The notes under the pieces: generated by a model | Told to the model about the DNA's origin: nothing | What the model saw: the letters and a program-made list of their open reading frames with translations, nothing else | Databases searched by the model: none | Part shown: piece after piece, positions 18,016 to 27,200 of the stretch | How the letters are laid out: the number at the start of each line of letters is the position of its first letter | Position numbering within the stretch: position 1 is the first letter of the stretch | Program-made: the position numbers and the translations under genes | Source: Micromonospora costi | GTDB taxonomy: Bacteria; Actinomycetota; Actinomycetes; Mycobacteriales; Micromonosporaceae | Length of the DNA: 64,000 nt | Assembly (NCBI RefSeq): GCF_003626655.1 | Contig: NZ_RBAN01000001.1 | Span: 496,001-560,000 of the forward strand | Direction: 5' to 3'

Positions 18016-19550
18016 CGGGCCTCCTTGACGTCGTCCCCGTTGGCCGCGGCGAGGATCGCTTGTTGAGTGGCGGACGCGCGGGGCAGCGCGGCCACGGTGC
18101 GACCGCGGTGCAGGACGACCACCCGGTCACAGATGCTGAGCAGCTCCGGCAGTTCGGACGAGGCGAGCAGGATCGCCATGCCGGTGTCGGCGAGTTGGTG
18201 CAGCAGCCGGTAGATCTCGGCCTTCGCCCCGATGTCGACACCCCGGGTCGGCTCGTCGAGCAGCAGCAGCCGCGGTCGCGTCAGCAGCTGCTTGGCGAAC
18301 ACGATCTTCTGCTGGTTGCCGCCGGAGAGCGTGGCGGTGGCGACCGCGGGCGAGGCGGCCTTCACCGCGAGGGCGCTGAGCTGCCCGGCCACCGTGCGCC
18401 GCAGCGCCTGCCGGCGGACGAGGCCGAACGTGGTCAGCGACGACAGCGCGGAGAGCACGACGTTGTCGGACACCGAGTGCTCCAGCATCAGACCGGCGCC
18501 GCGCCGGTCCTCGGGGACGAACGCCACGCCGCGCGCCAGGGCCGACCGTGGCCCGTGCGGACGGTACGGGCGGCCGTCGACCGTCACCTCGCCGTCGCGG
18601 CGCCCGGACCCGCCCGCGCCGAACAGCGTCTCGAGCAGTTCGGTGCGTCCGGCGCCCATGAGCCCGGCGAGCCCGACGATCTCGCCGGAGCGCACCGTGA
18701 GGTCGACACCGGCCGGTTCGGTCCGCCCGGGTGTCGGCCGGCGCGGCGTCACGGCGAGGCCGCGGACGTCGAGCAGCACCTCCCCCGGCTCGTTGCGCCC
18801 CTCGCCGTAGAGCGCGTCGACGGACCGGCCGACCATCAGCTGGATGATGTCGTCACGGGTGGCGGTCTTCGGGTCGACGGTGCCGGCGACGCCGCCGTTG
18901 CGCAGCACCGTGACCCGGTCGGCGACGACCTCGATCTCCGCCATCCGGTGCGAGATGTAGACGATGCCGACGCCGGCCCGGCGCAGCTCCGCGATTGTCG
19001 CGAAGAGGCGTTCGACCTCGGCGTCCGCCAGCGCCGCGGTCGGTTCGTCCATGATGAGCACCCGGGCGTCCAGGGACAGCGCCCGGCCGATCTCGACCAG
19101 TTGCTGCTCGCCGACGCGCAGCGACCCGACGAGCCGTCGCGGGTCGAGGTCGGCGCCGAGCGTACGCAGGTGCTCGGTGGCCTGCCGGCGCATCCGCCGG
19201 GTGTCGACGGTGCCCAGCCGGGTGCGCGGCTCCCGCCCGAGGAACATGTTCTCGGCGATGGAGAGCCCGGCCACCAGGTCCAGCTCCTGGTGGATGGTGG
19301 CGATGCCGGCGCGCTGGGCGTCGGCCGGGCCGCCGAAGCTCACCGGCCGCCCCTCGACCTCGATGGCGCCGTCGTACTCGGTGATCACGCCGGAGAGGAT
19401 GTTGATCAGTGTCGACTTGCCGGCGCCGTTCTCACCGAGCAGCGCGTGCACCTCACCCGCCCGGACGGTGAGGTCGATGTCGCGGCAGGCGTGTACACCG
19501 CCGAACCGCTTGCCGATGCCGGTCATCCGGACCAGCGGGCGTTCTGTCAT
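18012..19550 (-). CDS. Sugar ABC transporter ATP-binding protein (RbsA type, two ATPase domains)
   Basis: A 512-residue protein with two fused nucleotide-binding domains, the hallmark of CUT2 monosaccharide importers. Domain 1 has Walker A LLGENGAGKSTLINILSG and signature LRVGEQQLVEIGRALSL. Domain 2 has the degenerate loop GLMGAGRTELLETLFG and signature LSGGNQQKIVFAKQLL with LLLLDEPTRGVDIG. The ATG has GAGGTG upstream. It is first of the transporter genes and follows the GH172 gene by 86 nt that contain a terminator-like hairpin, so transport may depend on partial read-through or a local promoter. Confidence 0.94.
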   Translation of the reverse strand: MTERPLVRMTGIGKRFGGVHACRDIDLTVRAGEVHALLGENGAGKSTLINILSGVITEYDGAIEVEGRPVSFGGPADAQRAGIATIHQELDLVAGLSIAENMFLGREPRTRLGTVDTRRMRRQATEHLRTLGADLDPRRLVGSLRVGEQQLVEIGRALSLDARVLIMDEPTAALADAEVERLFATIAELRRAGVGIVYISHRMAEIEVVADRVTVLRNGGVAGTVDPKTATRDDIIQLMVGRSVDALYGEGRNEPGEVLLDVRGLAVTPRRPTPGRTEPAGVDLTVRSGEIVGLAGLMGAGRTELLETLFGAGGSGRRDGEVTVDGRPYRPHGPRSALARGVAFVPEDRRGAGLMLEHSVSDNVVLSALSSLTTFGLVRRQALRRTVAGQLSALAVKAASPAVATATLSGGNQQKIVFAKQLLTRPRLLLLDEPTRGVDIGAKAEIYRLLHQLADTGMAILLASSELPELLSICDRVVVLHRGRTVAALPRASATQQAILAAANGDDVKEAR

Positions 19551-19593
19551 GCGGCACCTCGTGGTCGTCTGCGGGTCTGCTGCGGGGGTCGGG

Positions 19594-19632
19594 CCGGAGC
19601 CGCCGGGCCCGGTGCGGACCCGGCGGCTCCGG
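19594..19632 (-). terminator. Intra-operon hairpin between GH172 and transporter genes
   Basis: Arms 19594-19610 and 19616-19632 pair over 17 bp with one mismatch around a GGTGC loop, 5 nt after the GH172 stop. It may attenuate transcription into the transporter genes or define a processed transcript end. Confidence 0.65.
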
Positions 19633-19636
19633 TCGG

Positions 19637-22600
19637 TCAGGAGACGAGCCGTGCCTCGACGTAGTCGAGCCCGGCCAGGTAGCCGACCGACGCCGCGGCC
19701 TTGCCGGTCACGGTGAGGGTGAGCGTGTGCCGGCCCGCCGACAGCTCGCGCTGGCCGTAGTCGAGCGGGTCGCTCACGACCACCTCCGGCGAGTGGTACG
19801 CGTCGAAGGCCTCCCCGATCCGCGTACCGTCGATCGCCACCGTGTTGGTGCCGTAGTCCCGGGCCAGCGTCTGCACGAGCCGCAGGTCGTAGGTCCCGGT
19901 GGTGGGCACGGTGAAGGCGACGGTGACGCTCTGGTTCGGCCCGTTGGCGTGGAACCACAGCTGCGCGCTCTGCGACCAGTGGATGCCGCAGCAGTCGCCC
20001 TGCACGTCCGCGGGCGCGTCACCGCTCACCGCGGGCAGCAGCGACTCGCCCTCGATCCGCAGGGTGTCGCCCGTGCTCGCCGAGGCGGTCGACGAGTACG
20101 GTCCGGCGTTGCCGGCGGCGTCGACGGCGCGCACCCGGTAGTACCAGGTCTCCCGCAGACCGAGGCCGGCGTGCTGGAAGCTGGGCCGGGTGGCGGTGCC
20201 GACCCGGTTGTCCGGTCCCGGCGTGAAGCCCGGCGTGCGGGACGCGAACACCTCGTAGCTCGGGGCGTACACGTCGTCCCGGGCCGGCTGCCAGGTCAGC
20301 GTCACGGCGTTGGTCGTGCCGCTGGTGGCGGTGAGCCCGCTGACGGCACCCGGCCGCTCGTCGTCGGTGAACGGCGTGACCAGGCTGAGCACCGCGTACC
20401 GGGCCGCGGACCAGGCCGGGGCGCCGGCGGTGGGCGTCAGCGTGACGGTCACCGCGTCCCTGCCCCGGGTCAGCGCGGCCGGGAGGCGGTACTCGTCCTC
20501 CAGCCACCGGTGCGTGGTGTTGGCCAGCGGCTGGGTCCAGGTGCCGGCGTCACGCCCGTCGACCCGGACCGCCACCGACTGGTACCCGGCCGACTGGTCG
20601 CCGACGCGGCGCAGGACGGCGCCCGCGTTGTCCTCGTCGAGGGCGACCCGGAACCGGATCGGGTCGGTGGAGGCACGGACGTCGTCGGTCACCGGCCGGG
20701 GCGCTCCGTCGTCGCCCTCGAACGTGGACGTGAGCACGGTCCGGTCACCGCCGGAGGCGTACTGGTGGGCCGCCTCGCTGGCGGCGTCGCCCACGTCGAC
20801 CGTGTCCGTCCAGCGCTGCCCGAGGGTGTCCTGGCCGTACCAGTACGCGGTGGAGCCGTACCGGGCCGGGTCCTGGTCGCCGGGGCCGTGCTCGATGCCG
20901 AACCGCAGCGCGGTGGAGAAGGCCACCGACTCGGCGAGCATGAGCCGGTACGCGCCCGTGCAGTCGTACTGGCAGCCGTAGTCGGCGACCTCGTGGGCGG
21001 GGTTGCCGTTCGTGGGCGCGGAGAACGTGCCGTGGTTGAAGTACCAGCCGCTCTCGTAGAAGTCCTCGGTGCCGGTGCCGTGGATGCTCGGGCTCTGCGC
21101 GCCGTCCACGTAGACGCGCTCGTCACCCTCCAGGTAGTTGCGCTGGTTGCCGGCGGGGATGTGCCCCTCCATGGTGTGGGTGACCCCCACGAACTTCCCC
21201 CGGCCCGCGACGTCGAGGAAGAGGTGGTCGGCGCCGGGCGTGGTGTCGGCGCTCGTCGCGGTCGCCCGGAAGTAGCCGGTGTCGCCGGTCGGCCGCAGCG
21301 CCGCCGCCCAGCGGGCGGACCGGGCCGTGGTCACGGTGGCCACCGAAGGCTCGATCGCCACGTCGGACCCGTTGCGCAGCTCGACCGACCACCGCGACCG
21401 GTAGGGCATCGGCCACCAGGCCGACAGCGTCGCGGTGGCCGGGTCGACGCCGAACATCAGGGACCGGACCGAGTGCAGCCCGAGGCCGGTGCCGAAGAAC
21501 TCGCCGAGCGGCGCGTCCACCGTGGTCTTTCCGTCGAACGAGATGCGCACCCGGGTGTCGCGCAGCACCGTGTCGGACGCGGCGACGGCGGCCTTGCGGT
21601 CGGCGTCGGCCGGGTAGGAGAAGGTGTTGCTGCCCTGCCAGGTCTGCGCCGTGATCCGGTAGCCGTGCGTGGTCTCGGCGTCGGTGTGGGCCGGGCCGAG
21701 GTCGACGGTGTCGGTGCGCTTCGCGGTGCCGCCCACGAGGCTGTCGACCCAGTACGTGAACTCGTTGATGTCGAGGTCGGACGAGACGAACTCGTTGCGG
21801 ACGGTCAGCTTGGTCTTGCCGGCCGTGGCGCTGGCCGGCAGCTCGACGGTCTGGTCCAGCCAGGTGCCGAACGGCACGGGGTCGTTGGCCGGCCACTCGG
21901 CGACCGGTGCGCCGTCGACCAGGATCCGCGCGCGCTGGTGCCCGATGTGCGGGTCGAGGCGGCGGGTGAGCCGTACGCCGGTGTTGGCCGGGTCGACGGC
22001 GACGGTGAACTCGCTGCCGCCGCCGGCGCCGTACGCGCGTCCGTCGTCGGCGATCGGCTGCGGCGCGCCGACGAGCTGCGGGATGCGCAGCTGGAGCGCG
22101 GTGATCGCGCCGGGGCCCACGCCGCTCGCGAGGGTCGCCCGGCCGCCGGCCGGTACGGCGAAGGTGCGCTCGGCCGTGGTGGCGCCCGGCTGGGCGGGCT
22201 TGGGGTCGGCGGTGCCGGCGGCGCTCAGCTTCGCGATGACGTCCTCGGCCTTGTCGGCCGGGTCGAAGGTGTGGACGCCGTCCGGGGTGGTGAACTTCCG
22301 GTACGAGACGTGGTAGAAGATCGGGTTCTTCTCGGTGGTGACCCGCATCGAGCTGCGGTACGTCATGGGCGCCTTGATGTAGACGCCGCCGGAGCTCTGC
22401 GCCGCGTTGGCGACCACCGGGTAGACGAAGGGAGCGCCGAGCTTGCCGTCCACGACGTCCTGGAGCTTCGCGTCGAGGACGGTCTTCCCGTCGAGGACGA
22501 CCTTGATGGTGCCCGTGGCGGAGACGTTGCCCTCGTCGCGGGTGAACCAGATGGAGTCGATCTCGCCGGCGCCGGTCGCCTCGGCGATCACGCAGCCGTC

Positions 22601-22903
22601 GGCGCTGCTGCGCAGGCACGAGTACCGGCCGGAGAAGCCGTCGTCGTTGCCGCCGGTGCGGTCGAAGCTGGAGAACTGGTAGGCACGGGATCCGTCGGTG
22701 AGTTCCGGGAGCCGGTCGAGCCGGCGGTAGACGTCCCAGCCGACGGGGCCGTTCGTGGTCGGGCCGTCCTTGGCCGGGCCGGTCGCGGCCGACGCCGGTC
22801 CGGCGATACCGGCGAGGGCCGAGCCGGCGACGAGGGCCGCCGCGGCGGCGGCGCCGAGCAGCCGCCGGGCGGAGGTGCGTGGTGCACGGGTGGTGGGTGT
22901 CAT
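19637..22903 (-). CDS. Secreted GH172 (DUF2961) glycosidase with Fn3 and C-terminal binding domain
   Basis: A 1088-residue exported protein. The signal peptide is residues 1-40 (ends GPASAATG). The GH172/DUF2961 region spans ~50-830: RAYQFSSFDRTGGNDDGFSG, YIKAPMTYRSSMRVTTEKNP and the family signature IHGTGTEDFYESGWYF near residue 610. A fibronectin type III domain (~850-945) and a beta-sandwich domain (~947-1088, probably carbohydrate-binding) follow. Characterised GH172 members act on furanosides: D-arabinofuranose in mycobacterial arabinan, or fructofuranose in difructose anhydride. The gene begins the unit leading into a monosaccharide importer and is preceded by a good promoter with a LacI-type operator. 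The linkage acted on here is inferred. Confidence 0.88.
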   Translation of the reverse strand: MTPTTRAPRTSARRLLGAAAAAALVAGSALAGIAGPASAATGPAKDGPTTNGPVGWDVYRRLDRLPELTDGSRAYQFSSFDRTGGNDDGFSGRYSCLRSSADGCVIAEATGAGEIDSIWFTRDEGNVSATGTIKVVLDGKTVLDAKLQDVVDGKLGAPFVYPVVANAAQSSGGVYIKAPMTYRSSMRVTTEKNPIFYHVSYRKFTTPDGVHTFDPADKAEDVIAKLSAAGTADPKPAQPGATTAERTFAVPAGGRATLASGVGPGAITALQLRIPQLVGAPQPIADDGRAYGAGGGSEFTVAVDPANTGVRLTRRLDPHIGHQRARILVDGAPVAEWPANDPVPFGTWLDQTVELPASATAGKTKLTVRNEFVSSDLDINEFTYWVDSLVGGTAKRTDTVDLGPAHTDAETTHGYRITAQTWQGSNTFSYPADADRKAAVAASDTVLRDTRVRISFDGKTTVDAPLGEFFGTGLGLHSVRSLMFGVDPATATLSAWWPMPYRSRWSVELRNGSDVAIEPSVATVTTARSARWAAALRPTGDTGYFRATATSADTTPGADHLFLDVAGRGKFVGVTHTMEGHIPAGNQRNYLEGDERVYVDGAQSPSIHGTGTEDFYESGWYFNHGTFSAPTNGNPAHEVADYGCQYDCTGAYRLMLAESVAFSTALRFGIEHGPGDQDPARYGSTAYWYGQDTLGQRWTDTVDVGDAASEAAHQYASGGDRTVLTSTFEGDDGAPRPVTDDVRASTDPIRFRVALDEDNAGAVLRRVGDQSAGYQSVAVRVDGRDAGTWTQPLANTTHRWLEDEYRLPAALTRGRDAVTVTLTPTAGAPAWSAARYAVLSLVTPFTDDERPGAVSGLTATSGTTNAVTLTWQPARDDVYAPSYEVFASRTPGFTPGPDNRVGTATRPSFQHAGLGLRETWYYRVRAVDAAGNAGPYSSTASASTGDTLRIEGESLLPAVSGDAPADVQGDCCGIHWSQSAQLWFHANGPNQSVTVAFTVPTTGTYDLRLVQTLARDYGTNTVAIDGTRIGEAFDAYHSPEVVVSDPLDYGQRELSAGRHTLTLTVTGKAAASVGYLAGLDYVEARLVS

Positions 22904-22955
22904 GAGTCGCCTTCCACATCGGTGGGTGTGGCGGATCGTGAGGTGCGGCAGACAA

Positions 22956-22967
22956 GGAATCGATTTC
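22956..22967 (-). promoter_or_regulatory. LacI-type operator O1, upstream of GH172
   Basis: Read on the minus strand this is CGAGAAATCGATTCC, with the palindromic core AATCGATT at 22958-22965. It lies about 15 nt downstream of the GH172 -10 box and 50 nt before the start codon. Three similar sites (23.1, 32.46 and 32.59 kb) share CGRGAAATCGWT, suggesting one regulator, most simply the LacI protein at 28112-29110. Confidence 0.7.
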
Positions 22968-22984
22968 TCGCTGCGGTAGCGATC

Positions 22985-23013
22985 AGCGTAGGCAGCCGTT
23001 GGGCGGTGGTCAA
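22985..23013 (-). promoter_or_regulatory. Promoter of the GH172 gene
   Basis: On the minus strand TTGACC (23013-23008) and TACGCT (22990-22985) are separated by exactly 17 bp, a near-consensus housekeeping sigma promoter. Operator O1 lies just downstream, in position to block transcript elongation or initiation. Confidence 0.75.
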
Positions 23014-23052
23014 TCCTCCGGTGCCGACGACGAGGTAGGCGACGCTACGGCG

Positions 23053-23081
23053 TTGACAGCCCCACCCCTCGCTCCTATGGT
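23053..23081 (+). promoter_or_regulatory. Promoter of the GTPase-GH116 operon
   Basis: TTGACA (23053-23058) and TATGGT (23076-23081) are separated by 17 bp, an excellent match to a housekeeping promoter. Divergent to the GH172 promoter, with the -35 boxes about 40 bp apart. Operator O2 begins 18 nt after the -10 box. Confidence 0.78.
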
Positions 23082-23098
23082 CCTCGATCAGAACCCAG

Positions 23099-23114
23099 CA
23101 AACGATTTCTCGTT
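23099..23114 (+). promoter_or_regulatory. LacI-type operator O2, upstream of the GTPase-GH116 operon
   Basis: AAACGATTTCTCGTT reads CGAGAAATCGTTT on the other strand, matching O1 at 11 of the core positions. AACGA and TCGTT also form an inverted repeat. It lies in the 5' leader of the GTPase gene, 144 bp from O1, mirroring the promoter-operator spacing on the divergent side. Confidence 0.7.
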
Positions 23115-23160
23115 CACGAGAGCGCGCCGCGGCTCCGCGGGGCGCTGGGAGGGGGCAACC

Positions 23161-24240
23161 ATGCCCCGACTCGTCGTCCTCACCGGATTCCTCGGCGCGG
23201 GCAAGACCACCACCATGCTGGCCGCCGGACGGCTGCTCACCGCCCGCGGCGGCCGGGTCGCGGTCATCACCAACGACCAGGGCAGCGACCTGGTCGACAC
23301 CCGACTGGCCCGCGACGCGGTGCCCGACGTCGGCGAGGTGACCGACGGCTGCTTCTGCTGTCGGTTCGAGGATCTCGCCGACCTGGTGACGGAGCTGCTC
23401 GACAGCGGGCGGGCCGACACCATCCTGGCCGAGGCCGTGGGCAGCTGCACCGACCTGCAGGCGACGGTCGTCCGCCCCCTGCGGGCCCGCTACGGCGACC
23501 GCCTCACGCTGGCCCCCCTCACCGCGATCGTCGACCCGGCGCGCGTCGGCGTGCTCGACGGCGACCTCGGCTACCTGTTCGACCGCCAGCTCGCCGAGGC
23601 GGACCTCATCGCGGTCAACAAGTCCGACACCCTCCCCCGCGCCGAGTTCGACGCGCTCCTCGACCGGATCCGGCGGGACCACCCCCGCGCCGGCGTCCTC
23701 GGCTACAGCGCGGGTCTCGGCGAGAACGTCGACGCGCTCGTCGCACGGTGGACCGGCGGGCAGCGCGGCCCGGACGTGGACCTGGACGTCGACTACGACC
23801 GGTACGCCGCCGCGGAGGCGCGACTGAGCTGGCTCAACCAGGTCTGGCAGGTCTCGGCCGACGCCGGCTTCTCCGCCCGGCGCTGGGCGCACGTGGCGCT
23901 CGAATCACTCTCCGCCGCCTGCGCCCGGCGGGGAGACGTCATCGGTCACGCCAAACTCGCCGTCCAGTCCCCCGCCGGGTTGATCCGCATGAGCGTCGTG
24001 GCGGCCGGCGACCCACCCCGGCACGAGCCTGACGGCCGCGACGAACCGCCGGTGGCCCGCGCCACCGTGCTGGTCAACGTCCGCGCCACCTGCCCGCCGG
24101 ACGACCTCGAATCGCTGGTACGGGCCGCCGCCTACGACGCCGACCTCGCGGCCGGCGCCGCCGCCCGGCCCGGGCCGGCGAGCGCCTTCGCGCCGTCCTA
24201 CCCCCGCCCCGTGCACCGCATCCCGGCCGCACCGGCCTGA
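23161..24240 (+). CDS. G3E-family GTPase (CobW/ZNG1-like metallochaperone)
   Basis: A 359-residue cytosolic GTPase. Walker A is LTGFLGAGKTTTMLAA (residues ~6-21), the metal-binding GCxCC motif is TDGCFCCRFEDL (~residue 61), and the guanine-specificity NKSD is at ~157. The C-terminal CobW domain has the cysteine-poor, His-containing tail usual for the group. G3E proteins deliver Zn, Co or Ni to client proteins. The ATG has a strong GGGAGG site. It is 17 nt upstream of the GH116 gene in the same operon, so a client relationship is plausible: a cytoplasmic metal-insertion step before Tat export. This pairing is an inference from gene order. Confidence 0.88.
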   Translation: MPRLVVLTGFLGAGKTTTMLAAGRLLTARGGRVAVITNDQGSDLVDTRLARDAVPDVGEVTDGCFCCRFEDLADLVTELLDSGRADTILAEAVGSCTDLQATVVRPLRARYGDRLTLAPLTAIVDPARVGVLDGDLGYLFDRQLAEADLIAVNKSDTLPRAEFDALLDRIRRDHPRAGVLGYSAGLGENVDALVARWTGGQRGPDVDLDVDYDRYAAAEARLSWLNQVWQVSADAGFSARRWAHVALESLSAACARRGDVIGHAKLAVQSPAGLIRMSVVAAGDPPRHEPDGRDEPPVARATVLVNVRATCPPDDLESLVRAAAYDADLAAGAAARPGPASAFAPSYPRPVHRIPAAPA

Positions 24241-24257
24241 CCCGTCAGGAGGCATCC

Positions 24258-27200
24258 ATGGCAGAGCAGTCGTACGACGAATGCTGTCCCGGCAACGCCT
24301 GCAGTCCCCACCGCCGACGGTTCCTCGCCCTCTCCCTCGGGGCCGCCGCCGGCACCGTGCTGGTCGGTTCCCGGGCCGAGGCCGCCGCCGCTCTGGGCGT
24401 ACCCGAGGACCGGCTGGTGCAGGTGCCGGCGGACAAGGCGCTGCCACCCGACTGGTCCGCGGCGCTCCACCGCCGGGGCGAGCCCACCACCTACGAGGGC
24501 GCCGACCTCCGCTGGCTGGGCATGCCGGTCGGCGGCGGCGCCACCGGTCAGCTCTACCTCGGCGGCGACGGTCGCCTGTGGAACTGGGACATCTTCAACC
24601 GACCGGCGGCCGGCACCACCGACGCCGGGTACGCCAGCCCCCGGCAGCCCGACTCGCCCGTCCGGCACGGTTTCGCGCTGCGGACCCGCTCCGGTGGCCG
24701 GGTCCGGACCCGCGCGCTCGACGCCACCGGTTTCGACGACGTGCGGTTCACCGGGCAGTACCCGATCGGCCAGGTCCGGTACCGCGCCTCCGACTCCCCG
24801 GTCGAGGTGACGCTGGAGGCGTTCGCACCGTTCGTACCGCTGTCGGTCGCGGACTCGACGCTGCCGGCGACCATCCTGGCGTACACGCTGCGCAACACGT
24901 CGCACCGCACGGTGGACGCCACCCTGCTCGGCTACGTCGAGAATCCCGTGTGCCTCGACACGAGGTCGCAGCGCGGGATCACGTTACGGTCGGCGGCGTT
25001 CGGTGACCGGTCCCTGCGCGGGGTGCGGTTCTCCGCGGCCGAGCAGACCGAGACGACCGACCGCCCCGACGTCGTGTTCGAGGACTGGGAGCGGGACACG
25101 TACGACGGCTGGACCGTCGAGGGCACTGCCTTCGGCGCCGGCCCGGTGCTGGTCTCCGAGATCCCGGACTACATGAAGCGCGGCGGCCCGCTCAACGCCA
25201 CCGGGCAACGCCTCGTCACGTCGCACGACTTCCGCGGCGCCGCCGGCGACATCGGCCGGGCCGACGCGCCCTCCGGCAAGCTCGTGAGCAGCCCGTTCAC
25301 GATCACCCGCAAGTCCGTCCGCCTGTCCCTCGGCGGCGGCAACCACCCCGGCCAGACCTGCGTCAACGTGGTGGTCGACGGGACGGTCGTCGCCACGGCC
25401 ACCGGGCAGGACGCCGAGGCGATGCGGACCGTCCACCTGGACGTGGCCGCGTACGAGGGCCGGTCCGCGGTCATCGAGATCGTCGACGCCCACGGCGGGG
25501 CCTGGGGGCACGTCAACTGCGACCGCATCGTGTTCACCGACGCCGCGCCCCGCCCCGAGATCGTGTTCGAGGACTGGGAGCGGGACACGTACGACGGCTG
25601 GACCGTCGAGGGCAGCGCCTTCGGCGCCGGCCCGGTGCTGGTCTCCGAGATCCCGGACTACATGAAGCGCTTCGGTGATCTCGGCGCGTCGGGGCAGCGG
25701 TTCGTGACGTCGCACGACTTCCGGGGCTCCGGCGGGGACTCGGGCCGCGCCGACGCGGCCACCGGCAAGCTGACCAGCCGGCCGTTCACCGTCGAGCGCC
25801 GGTACGTCAACGTGGCCGTGGGCGGTGGCAGCCACCGCGGCACCACGTGCGTGAACCTCCTCGTGGACGGCGCGCTGGTGGCCAGCGTGGCCGGCCGCGA
25901 CGCGGAGCCGGTCAGCCTGGCCACGATGAACGTGTCCGCGTACCAGGGCCGCACCGCCGTCATCGAGATCGTGGACGCCGACACCGGCGGGTGGGGGCAC
26001 GTCAACGTCGACCGGATCGTGTTCAGCGACGTGCCGACGGACACCCGGCCGCTGGACCAGGTGCCCGACAACGGCACGCTCGTCCTCGCCGCGCTGGACG
26101 GCCGGGCGGTGACGTGTCCGTCGCTCGCCCGCTGGGACACCCTCGACGAGGTGTTCGCGGCGGAGGCCGGCCCCGCGGAGGTGGACGGGTCACTGGCCGG
26201 GCAGGCCGGGTCGGTGAGCGTCCCGGTACGGCTGGCGCCCGGCGAGAGCAGCACCGTCCGGTTCGTACTCGGCTGGCACTTCCCGGTGCCGGACCGCGTC
26301 TCGCTCAGCTTCCTGCGCGGCTCGGACACCCTGCGCCGGCACTACGCGACCCGGTTCGCCGACGCCCGCGCCGTGGTGGAGCACGTCGCCCGTGACCTCG
26401 ACCGGCTGGAGGCCGACACCCGTACCTGGGTGAAGACCTGGTACACCGACGCCACCCTGCCGCACTGGTTCCTGGAACGCACCCTGGCGCCCGCCTCGAC
26501 GCTCGCCACCAACACCTGCTACCTCTTCGACGACGGCCGGTTCTACGGCTGGGAGGGCGTGTACTGCTGCCCGGGCACCTGCGAGCACGTGTGGAACTAC
26601 GCCCAGTCGATCGCCCGGCTCTTCCCCCAGTTGGAACGCGACACCCGCGGCAGGGTGGACCTCGGCATCGGCTTCCACCCGGACACCGGCCAGATCGGCA
26701 ACCGCGCCGAGGCCGACATGGGCTGGGCCACCGACGGGCAGTGCGGGACGATCCTGCGCTGCTACCGGGAGCACCTGACCGCGCCGGACGACGCGTTCCT
26801 GCGGACGAACTGGTCCCGGCTGCGGCGCGCGCTCGAATGGATCATGGAGCACGACCTGGGCCCGGACGGCACGGTCGACGGCCCGCAGCCGAACACGCTC
26901 GACACCGTCTGGTACGGCAAGATCGCCTGGATCACGGGCATGTACGTCGCGGCGCTGCGGGCGGGCGCGGAGATGGCCGACGAGGTGGGCCAGGCCGAGT
27001 TCGCGGCCCGGTGCCGCGCCCTCGCCGACTCCGGCAGCCGGTACCTGTCGGACGAACTCTTCAACGGCGAGTACTTCATCCAGGAGATAGACCCCGCCCA
27101 CGCCGACGCGATCAACAGCAATCGGGGATGCCACATCGACCAGCTCTTCGGGCAGAGCCTGGCCGGCCAGCTGGGACTCCCCCGCGTCGTGCCCGAGGAC

